Shown: positions 1-11,100 of the stretch, one piece after another
Layout: each line of letters begins with the position of its first letter
How positions within the stretch are numbered: the first letter of the stretch is position 1
Source of the DNA: Liriodendron chinense
Lineage: Eukaryota; Streptophyta; Magnoliopsida; Magnoliales; Magnoliaceae
DNA: 64,000 nucleotides
Assembly (NCBI GenBank): GCA_003013855.2
Contig: ML058447.1
Coordinates: 310,001-374,000, forward strand
Direction of reading: 5' to 3'
Program-made: the position numbers and the translations under genes
Notes under the pieces: generated by a model
Database searches by the model: none
What the model saw: only the letters and a program-made list of their open reading frames with translations
Told to the model about the DNA's origin: nothing

Positions 1-1732
1 GAGATTAGGTGCGACGCCGTATGGGCCGTATCCAACCAGGTGGGTGCCTCGCGCCCTGCTCGTAGGGCCACTTTGATACATCTGTTTTATATCCACAACG
101 TGCCCATCGGCAATGGAAATTGCGTGAGATATGGTTGGTCATCTGGTGGGCTCCACTGTAGATTCTTTGGTCAAAAAGTAAATGGATGCATTAAAAAATG
201 GCTAAAGCTTTGTTAGAATTTATATATTATGGAATTCATAGGACTGTGCAGTGCATCGAATACGAAAATCAAATAATTTGAATAATGAACATATCTGATT
301 GAACCATCTCTAATATCTGGCTTAGATCTTCCTCTCTTGAAATTGCTGTAGAGAAAATTATAGATGAAAATTGTTTTCTATGTGTTTTGGATTGGGGGCC
401 AGCTTTCCTTAAATAGGAATTCGTAGATAAGTCTTGCAATGTTTAAAACCCATCACGATACTGCCACAGGTAGTAGACGCGCAACCCTTCTTATTTCGGT
501 TGAATCACATCTATAGTGAGGTCTACTGATTAGTCCACATATGAATTTGCATTTGTATTTAAATCTATGCCATTGATCAATCGGCCCACTATATAGAAAA
601 CTTACATGCTCCACATCCTACCTGTGTGTGTGGCTGAGTAACCTCTGTTTGGCTCATAGTAAAAAGGAAAAGGAAGTCTACGAGTATGACAGAAAATAAT
701 CAAATCACATTTGTCTTCTTTTTCAGTTTCTCCTCTTGTTTGGGGACCACAATATCAAACTTACTTTGATAATCCAAGCCAAATTAAGAGCCAACTGACC
801 ATGTCTATCCTTTCGATTTCATGGCTACTGATCTGGCGAGGATGGCCGAAGTTTTAGGTAGGCAGGTCAATGTGCTGCGCAAAATCAAGATTTTGAGTAG
901 GCTGAGATTGGCCAGTTCGAAATCTGGCCCCGAACCAAACAAGGCCCAGACCATTGACAGCACCAGTTTGGGGGGTGCCTCATCCATGGTGAGGTCCAGC
1001 TCTTTTTGGTGTATCTGATTCCGTCTTATATTCAGGGTTCAATAGCGCCACCCTTTCATCATCCATTTGGCAAGATAAACGGAAGATCTGGACCTCGCAT
1101 CCAATGGACCCCTAACGTGGGCCCATTTCCCAAAATTAGATTACGCATCTTCAAATGGACGGTAAGATGCAACGACCATGAGCTTCAATCACCACAGTTA
1201 GGTCTCTGGCCATAATAGTTATTTTATTCACGTGGTCCAAGTAAATCAATTTCATTCATTTTACAAGAATTATGCTTTTCTATAGAAAAGCTAAACATAG
1301 AATGAAAATCCTACGAGTTTTGTTATCTTTAAACCATTTAGCACATTTCTCCGGAATATCATTGCTAGCATCTGTTTCTACTGTTGTAGGAATTTTCATG
1401 TTGAGAACATATAGTTTTCATCTCCATGGCCACTCACCATGACTGCTCCGGGATCCATTTTGAAATTGCAAAGAGGTCTACTAAAATACATTATGATATG
1501 TTGAGATAAAATATATCCGATCTATACCCGCTGGAAATTTTAATTTTTACAACGACTGTGCTATGACTCTCTAGATGCGGATGCCTCCAAAAATTCTCAG
1601 ATTGAATATTTCAAATTGATTATACAAAGGCTATAGTGACTGTTCATGTTTAAGTAAATGAGTCAAATTACGTAAATGTTGAAATTCAATGGCTAAAGTC
1701 CTAGCATTTTGCATTGCAATATATGGGAATGT
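1..1732. other. unassigned AT-rich intergenic DNA
   Basis: No gene, RNA or intact mobile element could be recognised here. The open frames are short and look like chance. No LTR termini, target-site duplication or domain motif was found on either strand. Several stretches resemble worn repeats but cannot be assigned by eye. Confidence 0.5.
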
Positions 1733-1740
1733 ATTCCAGC

Positions 1741-2386
1741 TAGTGCTGGACACAAATTGGGCCAGCTCAAAAGTTCAGCCCGGCCCGTATTGAAAAAGCC
1801 CAGTTTAGCCTGGTTCGAAGTGGAGTTTGAGCCGGTGACGAGCCTCCCTAATATGGCATGTTTAATAAATAAGCCAAAGGCAGTCTCTTGAAGTGCTGGC
1901 CCAACCTAGCCCAAAGATCAGATGGGCCTGGTTTGGACCGGCCCGTAGGATACTAGATATTATTAAAAAAAAAAAAAAAAAAACTCAAATTCAATTATTC
2001 CTTATACTAGTAAAGTTATGCTTTTTTACTTTTGTTTCAAAAACACTCTTATATGTCTATTTTGAAGTTGCACTCCTCCTCCGGAGGATGTTAAACCTAT
2101 TTAGTAAAGTACTTTTATATATTTTTTTGTGTTATTTCTAATTCTTTAATTCTTTTCTATTTAAAAAACAGTGCCATCACCCGTTTGAACTCGGCCTAGC
2201 CTGGTTCAAAATTTTCGACCTAACTAATCTCGACCCAAACTAGATTTTTTTGGAGCAAACCAAACTCACGCAGCATGGGTCAGCCCAAAACACAAATCGG
2301 GCCATCCACAAACTAGGGTAGCACAAAAATGAGCCAAACCTAAATTAGGGCTCACTCAACCTGGCTAGAATCGTTGCCCACCTCTA
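1741..2386. mobile_element. hAT-type non-autonomous DNA transposon (646 bp)
   Basis: The element is flanked by a perfect 8-bp duplication, ATTCCAGC, at 1733-1740 and 2387-2394; 8 bp is the length typical of the hAT superfamily. The ends are imperfect inverted repeats: TAGTGCTGGACA at the left and TAGAGGTGGGCA read inwards from the right. The interior carries many GGCCC/GGGCC words near both ends, as is common in subterminal regions of plant hAT elements, plus a run of 19 A at 1965-1983. No transposase frame is present, so it would need a transposase in trans. The duplication is seen directly; the superfamily call rests on duplication length and terminal style. Confidence 0.75.
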
Positions 2387-2394
2387 ATTCCAGC

Positions 2395-3350
2395 CACATC
2401 AATATCAAAATAATGGAAACTAAGACCATAGGCACTACATACTGTTTTTGTTTAGCATCGATGGCTAAATAGCTATCATTGGGTTGGTGTGGGAGGTCAT
2501 CGATGATTTGAGTAAGGCATGAGTATGTTGATGAGGGTGACAGCTCCAAATGTTCCTATCGATTGGTCCTCTGATGTAGTGGTTCGTAGACCCAGTAGAG
2601 TAATTTATGTGATTCATTATCCCTCCCTCATATTATAAGAGACTGCAAAATAAGGTTATTCTACAACAAATGGGGTTTCTCACCAAATGTTGCAGAACGT
2701 ATAGGGTGCATTAGTATGAGAATCCATATTGTAGATATTCTCACCCATGAAGCAGGCCAGTCCAGGTGGGTTGTGGTCTATGAGACAAATGTGTGATGAA
2801 AGAGAGCTTTAATAAAGTGAATAAATCGCGTGCAATAAAGCTCACTTACATGCCACAATGTGCCAGCATGGCACATAAGTGTGAGAACCAACCTATCCAT
2901 CAGGTTAGTCCGACCTTCTGCATGTGCATGTACATGTGCTTTATTGTACTTGCATGTGCTCAGCAAAGCTTACGGAAAGAAACCATGTTGATTTTTTTTT
3001 TTTTCTTTCACCTCTCCAGCTTTTCCAACGTTCTAACCCGCCAGACTAACTTGATGGACGTATTAAATATTGCACCTGCTGCCGGTGCCGGACCTGCCGG
3101 TGCTTGTGGCAGCATGCAAATGGTTTTTCTTGTAATAAGTGGGGATTGCGCAAATCTCTTATATGGCTGTTGTTCAACTGTATAAAGATTATTCAACTAT
3201 GTGGAAGGGTCATTCAACTGTCTACAAACTAATTCAACAAAGTTTGATCAATAATCAACTTTGCCCAAAATTTAATTAACTGCCATTGTGGTGCCCACGT
3301 TTATAAGCCATCTAACCCATTCATCTAATTAAGTCTCACCATAGTAATGG
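2395..3350. other. unassigned intergenic DNA
   Basis: No supported gene. An open frame at 2793-3185 on the + strand lacks any recognisable domain, crosses a poly-T run and is probably chance. No terminal repeats were found. Confidence 0.4.
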
Positions 3351-3895
3351 TGTTGTCGGGCCTTCAATTTGTTTATGTTCAGGGGGTTTTGGGCAACCGA
3401 CCGACTGGTCGGGCGATCGAAATTACACCTTAAAAGGAAGATTAGTCTATGGACAATTTCGGGCGAGTTCGGGTGACCCAACTTCGGGCTTCAGGCACCC
3501 GATATTCAAATGTGTTTTTGGCTAAAACTCTCTGAACATTTTTGGTCAGTTACGGGCGATTGAAACATGGCTGTCGGGCGACCAACTTGTTGGTCTTTGT
3601 TAAACAAATTGCATGAATTGTTTCTATTTTCAATTATTGCTTATAAAGACGGGTGTAAACGAGTTATATGATAACTAATATGTTTCTAAGCAAGATTAGG
3701 GTTTGTAAAGAGTTTTGGTGAGAGAGAACTTGGGTTTTCTCTTGGGTTTTGCTTTGTTGGGTTGTTCATCTCTTGTAAACTTTTGGATTCACAGTGCAGA
3801 TTGTTTTGTGCGATGGTTTTTTCCATAAGAGTTTTTCCACATAAAATTTGGATTGTTTGCATTGTGATTGCTTGTGTAAATTCAGATTCCACATA
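3351..3895 (+). mobile_element. possible Ty1/copia LTR 3' portion
   Basis: The stretch ending at about 3895 is T-rich, with phrases such as GTTTTTTCCATAAGAG and TTTTTCCACATAAAAT, resembling the 3' half of plant Angela/Tork-like copia LTRs. It runs directly into an integrase-coding fragment. A repetitive CGGGCGA-rich part lies at about 3400-3590. The left boundary and a partner LTR were not found, so the call is inference from texture and position. Confidence 0.35.
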
Positions 3896-4245
3896 AAATC
3901 GGTCCCCTTCTATAGCTATAGATTGTAAAATCTTAGAAGAAGTATGGAGTGGTCATTCAATTGACTACTCAAGTATGTGGGTGTTTGGTTGTGAGGCTTA
4001 CTCTCATGTGCTAAAAGTTGAGAGAGATAAGTTAGACCAAAGGGTGAGGTAATGTATCTTTGTTGGCTATGGTAATGATGTGAAGGGTTACAGATTGTAT
4101 GACTCTATCACACGAAAAATTACTTTGAGTTGTGATGTCAGGTTTAATAAGGGGTCCTTATTCCGAAAGGATCATGTGTCAATGGAACAAAAAAAAAAAT
4201 AAGAGGTTGTTGACATCCATATTAACAGAGATGAGACATGGGTCG
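3896..4245 (+). pseudogene. Ty1/copia pol fragment (integrase C-terminal side), left part
   Basis: One reading frame from about 3896 gives copia integrase C-terminal features: an SPSIAID...EEVWSG stretch, then VFGCEAYSHV, then CIFVGYGNDVKGYRLYD and a DVRFNKG strand. A TAA at about 4050 breaks the frame between the VFGCEAY and CIFVGY motifs. The upstream integrase core is absent and the fragment abuts LTR-like DNA, so the copy had an internal deletion. It is cut at 4245 by the solo LTR. The same polyprotein resumes at 55478, more than 51 kb away. Confidence 0.75.
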
Positions 4246-5183
4246 TGTAACGCCCTAGAATTTCGAGAATTGTTTCAGAATTTAAAAAAAAATTTATTTT
4301 GATTTAATGTCGTACGTTTACTTTGCTTTGAAAACATCGGACCATCTATAGGAGATTCGATAGGGGACCCTTTACAAAAGCTGCTTAGAATAACCCTATA
4401 AATGTTGTAGAAAGACCAGATTTTAAAAATCTCATCATTTTTAGATAATTACGAAAATGCCATTAGTCAAAACTTAAGTGAAATTGTCATTTTTAAGTAT
4501 TATGATTTTTGGCCATCACTTTCATACGAAACTTCGTATATGAGATTTTTGACACATTTTAACCGTACACGTCGAATTTCAGCCCTCCGATCATCCTACA
4601 AATGCCCCAATCAGAAATCGGTCCATAAGTGGCCCACCTTAACTCGGATCTGCCTCATTTTTCTTGTCAGCGGCTATTTTTGTGTTGTCCACATATTGAA
4701 CGGTGCATACGACTTCGCTCTACCTCAGTGGACTCCACATTGGAAACCCACCTATTTTATATCTCGGTCAAATACGTTTGACCGAGAATCATGTGAAGAG
4801 AGTTTTCATCTCTTCTTCTTCTTCATCCGCTACAACAGCGGGCGCTGCAGTCCGCGTATCGTGACAGCGCCCCACTACCAAACCTAGTTATTTAAAGTTT
4901 TATTGTCATCCGTCGCTCGTATGACCTGCTCTAAATCACCGTCCAAACCAAGATTTATCAAGATCTTCCAGTCCGCCTTGCATGGATGGCCCATCTTTCT
5001 CCCAAAACTTTATGTGGACCCAACCTATCACCCCAACGGTCCCCAAGTATTGATAGCTGCGTAAGGAGAGATCCACTAGGACTCCTACTCGAATCGGGAC
5101 TTCAACGTCCGTTCACACCCACTGGCGATCCCATCTCGGCAAACTTCCATGTATCACCCCCTTGGGCGTCCCTGCCTCTTCAG

Positions 5184-5305
5184 AAATCTCAGAGAGAGAG
5201 AGAGAGAGAGAGAGGAAAATCATTTAGAGAGAGAGAATAAAAGGACAGAGAGAGAGAGAACGTTTAGAGAGAGAGAGAGAACAATCGTTTAGAGAGAGAG
5301 AGATA
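5184..5305 (+). repeat. (GA)n microsatellite cluster
   Basis: Several runs of GAGAGA are separated by short phrases such as ACGTTTAGA and ATCGTTTAGA, so the tract is a compound microsatellite inside the solo LTR. A purine-rich stretch continues to about 5460. Confidence 0.9.
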
Positions 5306-6074
5306 GTAAGGAGGGGATCGCGCACCCTTGAGTTGCTGCCACTGGAACCCCGTTCCAGATCTGTAGAAAGAGAAGAAGAAGAAGAGAAGAGGAAAAAAAA
5401 GAGAGAAAGAAAGAAGAAAAAGGAATGAAGGAAGAGGACAAGAGAGAAAGGAGAAGAAACCGAGTCGACTCAGCTCAACTTGGATGAGATTTCGAGTTTA
5501 GCCACCATTGAAGAGGTAAGATCCATCTAATAACGGTTTTGTTTCATAAGTCTAGCCTAATCCTAATCCCAAATGTTCGTGACAATAAAAACCCTACCAA
5601 TCTACACCCTAATCTCGTGTTTTCCATAAAGCATTATAGGTTTGGATCAAGTAGGATTTCACGACTCTATCGACAGTCAAAAGCATCAATTTTTAAGAGG
5701 TGGGGATTTCCTTTAAGTCCATCTACGATAATATTAAATTCTATGTTGATTTTATGTTTGAAAACTAGGATTTTGTTACAGTGACTTCTTGAAACCGTGC
5801 TTGTTGAAATCTTTCCATGTAAATATGAATTGTATGATGTTCCTTGTTGTATATGTTGAATTTCAATGTATGAACTATGCATAAGTGTTTGGAAAAGGAA
5901 TTGTGATGATATACATGCTTATGAGAAGATTATGCTTGATTTACGTTGTCACATGCTCATAGATGTATTGTTTGCTAAGGGATATTGTATATGGATGTTA
6001 TGCTAATGAACACTCCTTAACCTCATACTGATGTAACCGTATGATGTAAAGAGATGAACATGTACGAGGACTTG

Positions 6075-6295
6075 ATACGTTGGCATTACCATGTGGAGAT
6101 TTTGGATGAATATGCCTTATGGTGAAAGTCGGCATTATCATGTGACTTGTTGAATGAATGTGCCTTTATATTGATGATTAAGCATTGGCATTACCATGTA
6201 TGTGTTGTTGGTTGCATATGCCATGATGTTGAAGTTTGACATTACCATGTGCGCATTGTTGGATACGTGTCAAAGGGTCCTTATTGATTCATTAC
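6075..6295 (+). repeat. diverged short tandem repeat in the solo LTR
   Basis: Four diverged copies of a unit of roughly 57 bp are marked by GGCATTACCATGTG or close variants (GGCATTATCATGTG, GACATTACCATGTG), each followed by a TTGGAT/TTGAATG phrase and a TGCC. They lie at the end of the first piece of the solo LTR. Confidence 0.6.
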
Positions 6296-6444
6296 CTGTG
6301 ATGGATCCTGTAGACACCCCACCTTCGGCTACACTGTTGGTAGAGATAGCTGGTTGAACGGAGGACCATACCCCCAAATCCCAAGTCCAAACTCAGCCAA
6401 ACTCACCCTTGTAAGCCCCATTCCATAGCCCAGTTCAAGCCTGA

Positions 6445-6690
6445 ACTCAGTCAACCCAGTCCTAAACACCACCCAGAAAAACCCCCCATAAAAAAGTCCA
6501 GTAAAAAAATTCCAAAAAATAAAAAGTCAAACTCACTGAGTCAACTCGCTGAGTTAACCCGCTGAGTCAACCCGTCGAGTCAACCCGTCGAGTCAAAACA
6601 CCGAGTCAACCCGTCGAGTCAACCCGTCGAGTCAAACCACCGAGTCGACCCGCTGAGTCAACTCACTGAGTCGACCAGCGAGTCCAACAG
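6445..6690 (+). promoter_or_regulatory. LTR W-box array (ten AGTCAA/TTGACT cores)
   Basis: Ten AGTCAA words, which read TTGACT on the other strand, sit in one orientation in about 240 bp, mostly in a degenerate GAGTCAACCCG-type repeat of about 12-13 bp. TTGACT fits the W-box TTGACY bound by WRKY factors. The cluster is about 110-350 bp upstream of the TATA box, where enhancers of stress-responsive plant LTRs usually sit. That the array responds to WRKY proteins is inferred. Confidence 0.6.
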
Positions 6691-6740
6691 CAGCCCCGAG
6701 GGAACGGCCGTACTCGCTGGAAACCGAGGAGCGGCCGTAC

Positions 6741-6763
6741 GGGCGGCCCATGGCAGGCCGCCC
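6741..6763. promoter_or_regulatory. GC-rich palindrome upstream of the LTR TATA box
   Basis: Arms GGGCGGCC and GGCCGCCC flank a short CATGGCA centre. It ends 35 bp before the TATA box. Close copies occur in the promoter of antisense gene A (25017-25039) and upstream of antisense gene B (20464-20486), and at equivalent places in element 2. It contains GGCCCA, the class of site bound by plant TCP factors. Confidence 0.6.
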
Positions 6764-6797
6764 GGACAAAATTACGAGAGCTGCCACTCTCTGCCGC

Positions 6798-6805
6798 TAT
6801 AAATA
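6798..6805 (+). promoter_or_regulatory. LTR TATA box
   Basis: TATAAATA followed by a C-rich ACCCCCCTCCCC stretch, in an otherwise GC-balanced region downstream of the palindrome. It is repeated in the 3' LTR near 29572 and in inverse form in element 2 (32000-32007 and 54389-54396). Confidence 0.8.
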
Positions 6806-7116
6806 CCCCCCTCCCCTTCTCATTTCAACAGGCCATTCGAATCCATTTCAGCCCGAGAGCTCTGAGTCCATCTCTCCACCCTTTAGCCCATTTTCCCACC
6901 AAGGAGAGCCCGAGTGAGGAGAGTCTAACCCTGGTCCAGCCCAGCCTGACCACTGGTCCAAGCCTCTCAAGCCATCTAAGTCCTAATCCAGCCACTCGAA
7001 GCCAACCCTTGCGACACCTCCGTCCACCCAGCTACTCTTTTTCCAGCATCATCTCATTCGCATCTAGCATAAGTGCAACATTTACTTTTCTTCCAACCCC
7101 CCTGCTTCACTACAAG

Positions 7117-7404
7117 CACCTTGATTACTCAAACACATATGCATATGTCTTTATATTAAGCACCTGTCAGTTCGAGTGTATGCTCTGGGCTTGCCCAGTT
7201 GTTGGAACCTACCCATCAGAAACTCTTACTGTTCAGACCTGCATTCATGCTTCACCATAAAACACCTTGATTACTCAAGCACACATGCATATGTCTTTAT
7301 ATTAAGCACCTGTCAGTTCGAGCGTATGCTCTGGGCTTGCCCGTTGTTGGAACCTGCCCATCAGAAACTCTTACTGTTCAGACCCGCATTCATGCATCAT
7401 GTCA
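7117..7404 (+). repeat. 146-bp tandem duplication inside the LTR
   Basis: Two successive copies begin CACCTTGATTACTCAA at 7117 and 7263. Each includes GCATATGTCTTTATATTAAG and TTCGAGYGTATGCTCTGGG. The same doubling is present in the other LTRs of both elements, so it predates their insertion. Confidence 0.85.
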
Positions 7405-7852
7405 TCCATGAGAATATACGAGGATTAAACTAGACTTTCAAATATTCGATCGATTCTGTGAAGTAGAGACCGTACTTCGGTACGGGCAGTGTGTGGGGTG
7501 CTTAACCTCTTCCCACCCTGTAACCGTGATCCCTTACCTTGAATCTCTGACCGCAGATCAACAGGAGTCATTTTAGAGGAAGGAATCTTCGGATTCCCTT
7601 CTCTAACGTTTCTACGGGGTCTAGCCGACTGTAGATTCGAAGTAACTGGCTAGTGGCGACTCTGGTCTTATATAAACTCATTTAAACATATCCAGCTTAA
7701 CACGACAACCAAACAAAGCCCTCGAGAACGAGGCAAGCCAGTGGCACAAACGGCGATTTCGCACTCACGCATCTCTTCTTCTTCTTCTTCCGAAAGGAAA
7801 GGGAGAACGACATCGTGTGGGAGCGCGGAGAAATCGGCGAGGGTCCACAGAA

Positions 7853-7870
7853 TGGCGACTCCACTGGGGA
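7853..7870 (+). other. primer binding site, tRNA-Arg type
   Basis: TGGCGACTCCACTGGGGA lies three bases after the LTR end. It begins with the TGG expected to pair with a tRNA CCA end and resembles the complement of a plant tRNA-Arg 3' end, the primer known for Ogre-like elements. The tRNA identity is from memory. Confidence 0.75.
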
Positions 7871-8134
7871 TAAGCTAGTCCCACTAGTCGTGATCCGACT
7901 TGAAAACAGAATCTTTCCCGTACTTGAAAGTCATTAATCCTCATACAATCTCATCTGCATAGCATTCTACCCAAAGCCCAAAAAAAAAAAATAGAAAATT
8001 CCAAAACCAACAAAAAATAGAAAATCCCAAAACCCAAAAAGAGTATAGTCCTCACCATTGCGCCACCTCGGGCTCAACGTGTTCGGAGACAGCTTCCCTT
8101 CCGCAGCATAATCCGCACTCGGGCTCAGCAAGCC
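7871..8134 (+). other. untranslated leader of element 1
   Basis: Sequence between primer site and gag start. It contains an A-rich stretch near 7979-8042 and no supported gene. Dimerisation or packaging signals may lie here but none was identified. Confidence 0.6.
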
Positions 8135-11100
8135 ATGTCCGACCACGAAGAAGAAACTCATCACTTCCCTGCTCTCGAAATAACCGAAGCGCAACCTCCA
8201 GCGCAACAGCCCGTTGACAATACGCCAATCATACAAGAATTGGCACAAGGAATGAGAGCAATGCAAGAAATGCTCTTGCAATTCATGCAAGCACAGGCCA
8301 CCGCAGCAGCCAACAATCAGGTTGGCCCAGTTCAGCAAGCTCAGCAGCCATGCCGGGTCCTCCCGGCCTCCAGTTCAAATCAAGCACAACCATCGGAGTC
8401 TGCCCAAGACTACCGACAGCAGCCATCTCAGCCCTTCGCTGTGGGGCATCCTTCTCAATATCTTCCTGCGACGACAAGGCCATCTCAGAGCACCTCCGTT
8501 GCAGGAACATCCAGTCAGCTTCCAGTCAATCTTGCAAACAACAATCTCAGTAGATCTCAGCACGTCCCCGCCGATGGGACACCTTTTCAATTTCAGCACA
8601 TCCCCGCCGATGGGATTTCAATTCAATTTCCAGCAACAGGGACAGCACTGGCGAATGCCCACAATGGGGGTCAGTGTCAAGCCCACATCAATCAGCGGAC
8701 AGTGGCGAATACCCAACAAGGGGGTCACTTCCCAGCATCTCAGCCTCCTGCAAACAGGAGCACTTTTCAATTCCAGCACATCCCCGCCGATGGGATCCCA
8801 GTTAATTTTCAGCAATCTTCAATTCAGCAAAATCCAGTTAATTTCCAGCAATCTTCAATTCAGCAAAATCCAATTAATTTCCAACAAGTTTCAGTTCAAC
8901 CTTCAGTACAGTCTCCAGTTCAGTTACCATCATTTCAAGCACAAGTTCATCAGAATCCAGTTCAGTCATCAAATCAATTTCAGCAACCCGCGGTTGCTTT
9001 TCAGCAAGCCCATAGGGTCGAAGACATCGACCACTATGCCGAAGAAGAACATGCCTTACTCCAGGAGGCACCAGTCTCTCGAACAGATCACTCAGGACTG
9101 GACGAGTTGCGGGAGCAGTTCCAGATCTTGCAAAATCAGCTTCAGCGACAGCAAGGAATCGACTTATCTTCGACCAAGTTCAGAGACTTGTGTCCTTTCC
9201 CAGATGCTCAGGTACCTCAAAACTTTGAGGTTCCAAAGTTCAAGAGATACGATGGCAGCGGTTGTCCCACAGCACATCTCAAGGCTTTCTGCGGGGAGCT
9301 GAGTGCAATCTCAGGAAACGAAGGGGCCCTCATTCGATTGTTCCAAAAATCTCTGAAGGGCGATGCCCTAGATTGGTACACTTCATTGGACTGCCACTGC
9401 ATCAGAACATGGGAACAGCTCTCCCAGGCTTTCGTCGACAGATTCGCATATAATCTCAACATGGCACCGAGAAGAGCCGACCTTGCAGCACTCAGGCAAA
9501 GGAGTGATGAAATACTATCAGCTTATGTGGGACGTTGGCGAGCTATGGCAGCCAGAATGCGGACACCCATCGACGATGAAGAACAAATCTCCATGATTGT
9601 TCATTCAACATACCCAGGCATATCCGGGTATCTCATCTCGCATCCATATGCGAATTTCTCACAATTGATCCGTGCTGGAGAGCAAGTTGAAGCAGGAATC
9701 CGGGCCGAGACGATCTCCCCATGGCCTCATCAAGCCACTCCAGTCAGGAGGAACAGAGTGGAAGGAAGACCTATCGGGCACGGGAATGGAAACCGCAGTG
9801 GTTCTCCTCCCCGCCCAACAGAGGTAAACAACATCAACACCACTGCTCAAGGAAATCAACGTGCTCCCCCACAGGGACGTCAACAGTATCAGCAGAATCA
9901 AGTTCAGCATCAGCCTCAGCGATATCAGCCACAACCGAATCCTCAGCCACAGCCACCTCGACAACAGCAGCAGTTCAGGGGAAATGGCCAATACTCATAC
10001 CAGAACAGGCAGAATTACAGGGAGTTCAGGAAGTTCACTCCACTCAGTCAACCACTTAGTCAAATCATGACTACGCTGGTACAAAAGCAGTTACTCACTC
10101 TGATGACACCTAGGCCTCCGCCTCATCCTCTGCCTCCAAATTACCGAGAAAATGAGTACTGTGCCTACCATCAAGGACGTGGCCACGCCACTGACCGATG
10201 CTATACTTTGAAGAATGCCATACAAGACCTGATTGATGACCGCAAGATCGTCATCTCGGTCCCTGGAGCTTCTCCAGCAGCTTCCACCAACATCCTTCAG
10301 AATCCTCTGCCTCAGCATCCAACGGACCCCAGTTCGTCTCGTGGCCCTGCAGTCAATAGTATAGAAGAAGGGGACCATATCGATCGCTTCTTCTCCCCTA
10401 TTCAGTCCATTCATGCCTACACTTATGAGCCAACAAATCCTCCTCCAGTCTTGCAAGGGGCAAGTCCCTTTCTTCCTTCAATCTCCGAGCCAGTAGTGCT
10501 TGAAGGAGCACCTCCATATGATATACCAGTTGTTCAAGGGGCACCTTACAACCATTCAAGCTGGGAACCAGTCGTCCTGGAAGGAGCACAATCATACATT
10601 GAGCCCACATACGAACCTGTCATCTTGCAAGGGGCAACTCCAGAACAATCCAATCCGCAATGGAAGGATTACACTCATCAGCAGCAAGAGCCCGTTGTCT
10701 TGGAAGGAGCTCTTCCGGTCAAGCCTGTCATATTGCAAGGGGCAAGTCCCGGAGGCGTATCAATCACGCTACTGCAGCTCGGACGAACAGAGAAACCTCC
10801 TGCCATATCAAGAGGACCAGTATTCATTCCATGGGAGCCTCCTGCCCCAGGAACAGTCAAGCCAGGACCACGACCTTATGTGGTCTATGAAGACAAGCCT
10901 CGATACTACCCCTTCAGCACAGGCAACAATGTAGTTCTCAAGGCAAAAGCTCTATACGAGGAAGATCTGGTACCCACACCAGCACCGTTGCAAGAACCAG
11001 TGGTCCTAGAAGGCAAAAGGGAGGAAAACTACAAAGAGGTTCCATGGCACTATCCAGAATGTGCGGAAGTGGGAAACATGAATCCCAACGGGCGTTGCAT

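Larger units (their letters stand above)
4246..6308 (+). mobile_element. solo LTR of an older retrotransposon, part 1 of 3
   Basis: The LTR begins TGTAACGCC at 4246. The matching inverted end GGCGTTACA closes at 55477, giving perfect 9-bp inverted termini. The flanking 5-mers GGTCG (4241-4245) and GGCCG (55478-55482) look like a target duplication with one mutation. The three pieces sum to about 3.0 kb, and no internal domain belongs to it, so it is a solo LTR. The length and TGTAACGCC start suggest a Ty3/gypsy chromovirus, but that is a guess. Element 1 interrupts it at GATCC (6304-6308). Confidence 0.8.
6309..7849 (+). repeat. 5' LTR of element 1 (1541 bp)
   Basis: Begins TGTAGACACC and ends ...CCACA. 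It contains ten AGTCAA words between about 6445 and 6680, a GC palindrome at 6741-6763, a TATA box at 6798-6805, a 146-bp tandem duplication (7117 and 7263 starts) and a hairpin capped by TTCG at 7470-7485. Transcription should start about 30 bp past the TATA box and produce the genomic RNA. Confidence 0.95.

Noticed and set aside
2793..3185. 130-codon frame in the left flank
   Set aside because: It crosses a poly-T run, has no recognisable domain, and has no paired structure or neighbour to support it.
10091..10456. Open frames on the strand opposite gag (also 8618-9462, 11395-11697, 12283-12879)
   Set aside because: They mirror gag codon bias, lack domains, and change length or break between the two elements, unlike genes A and B.
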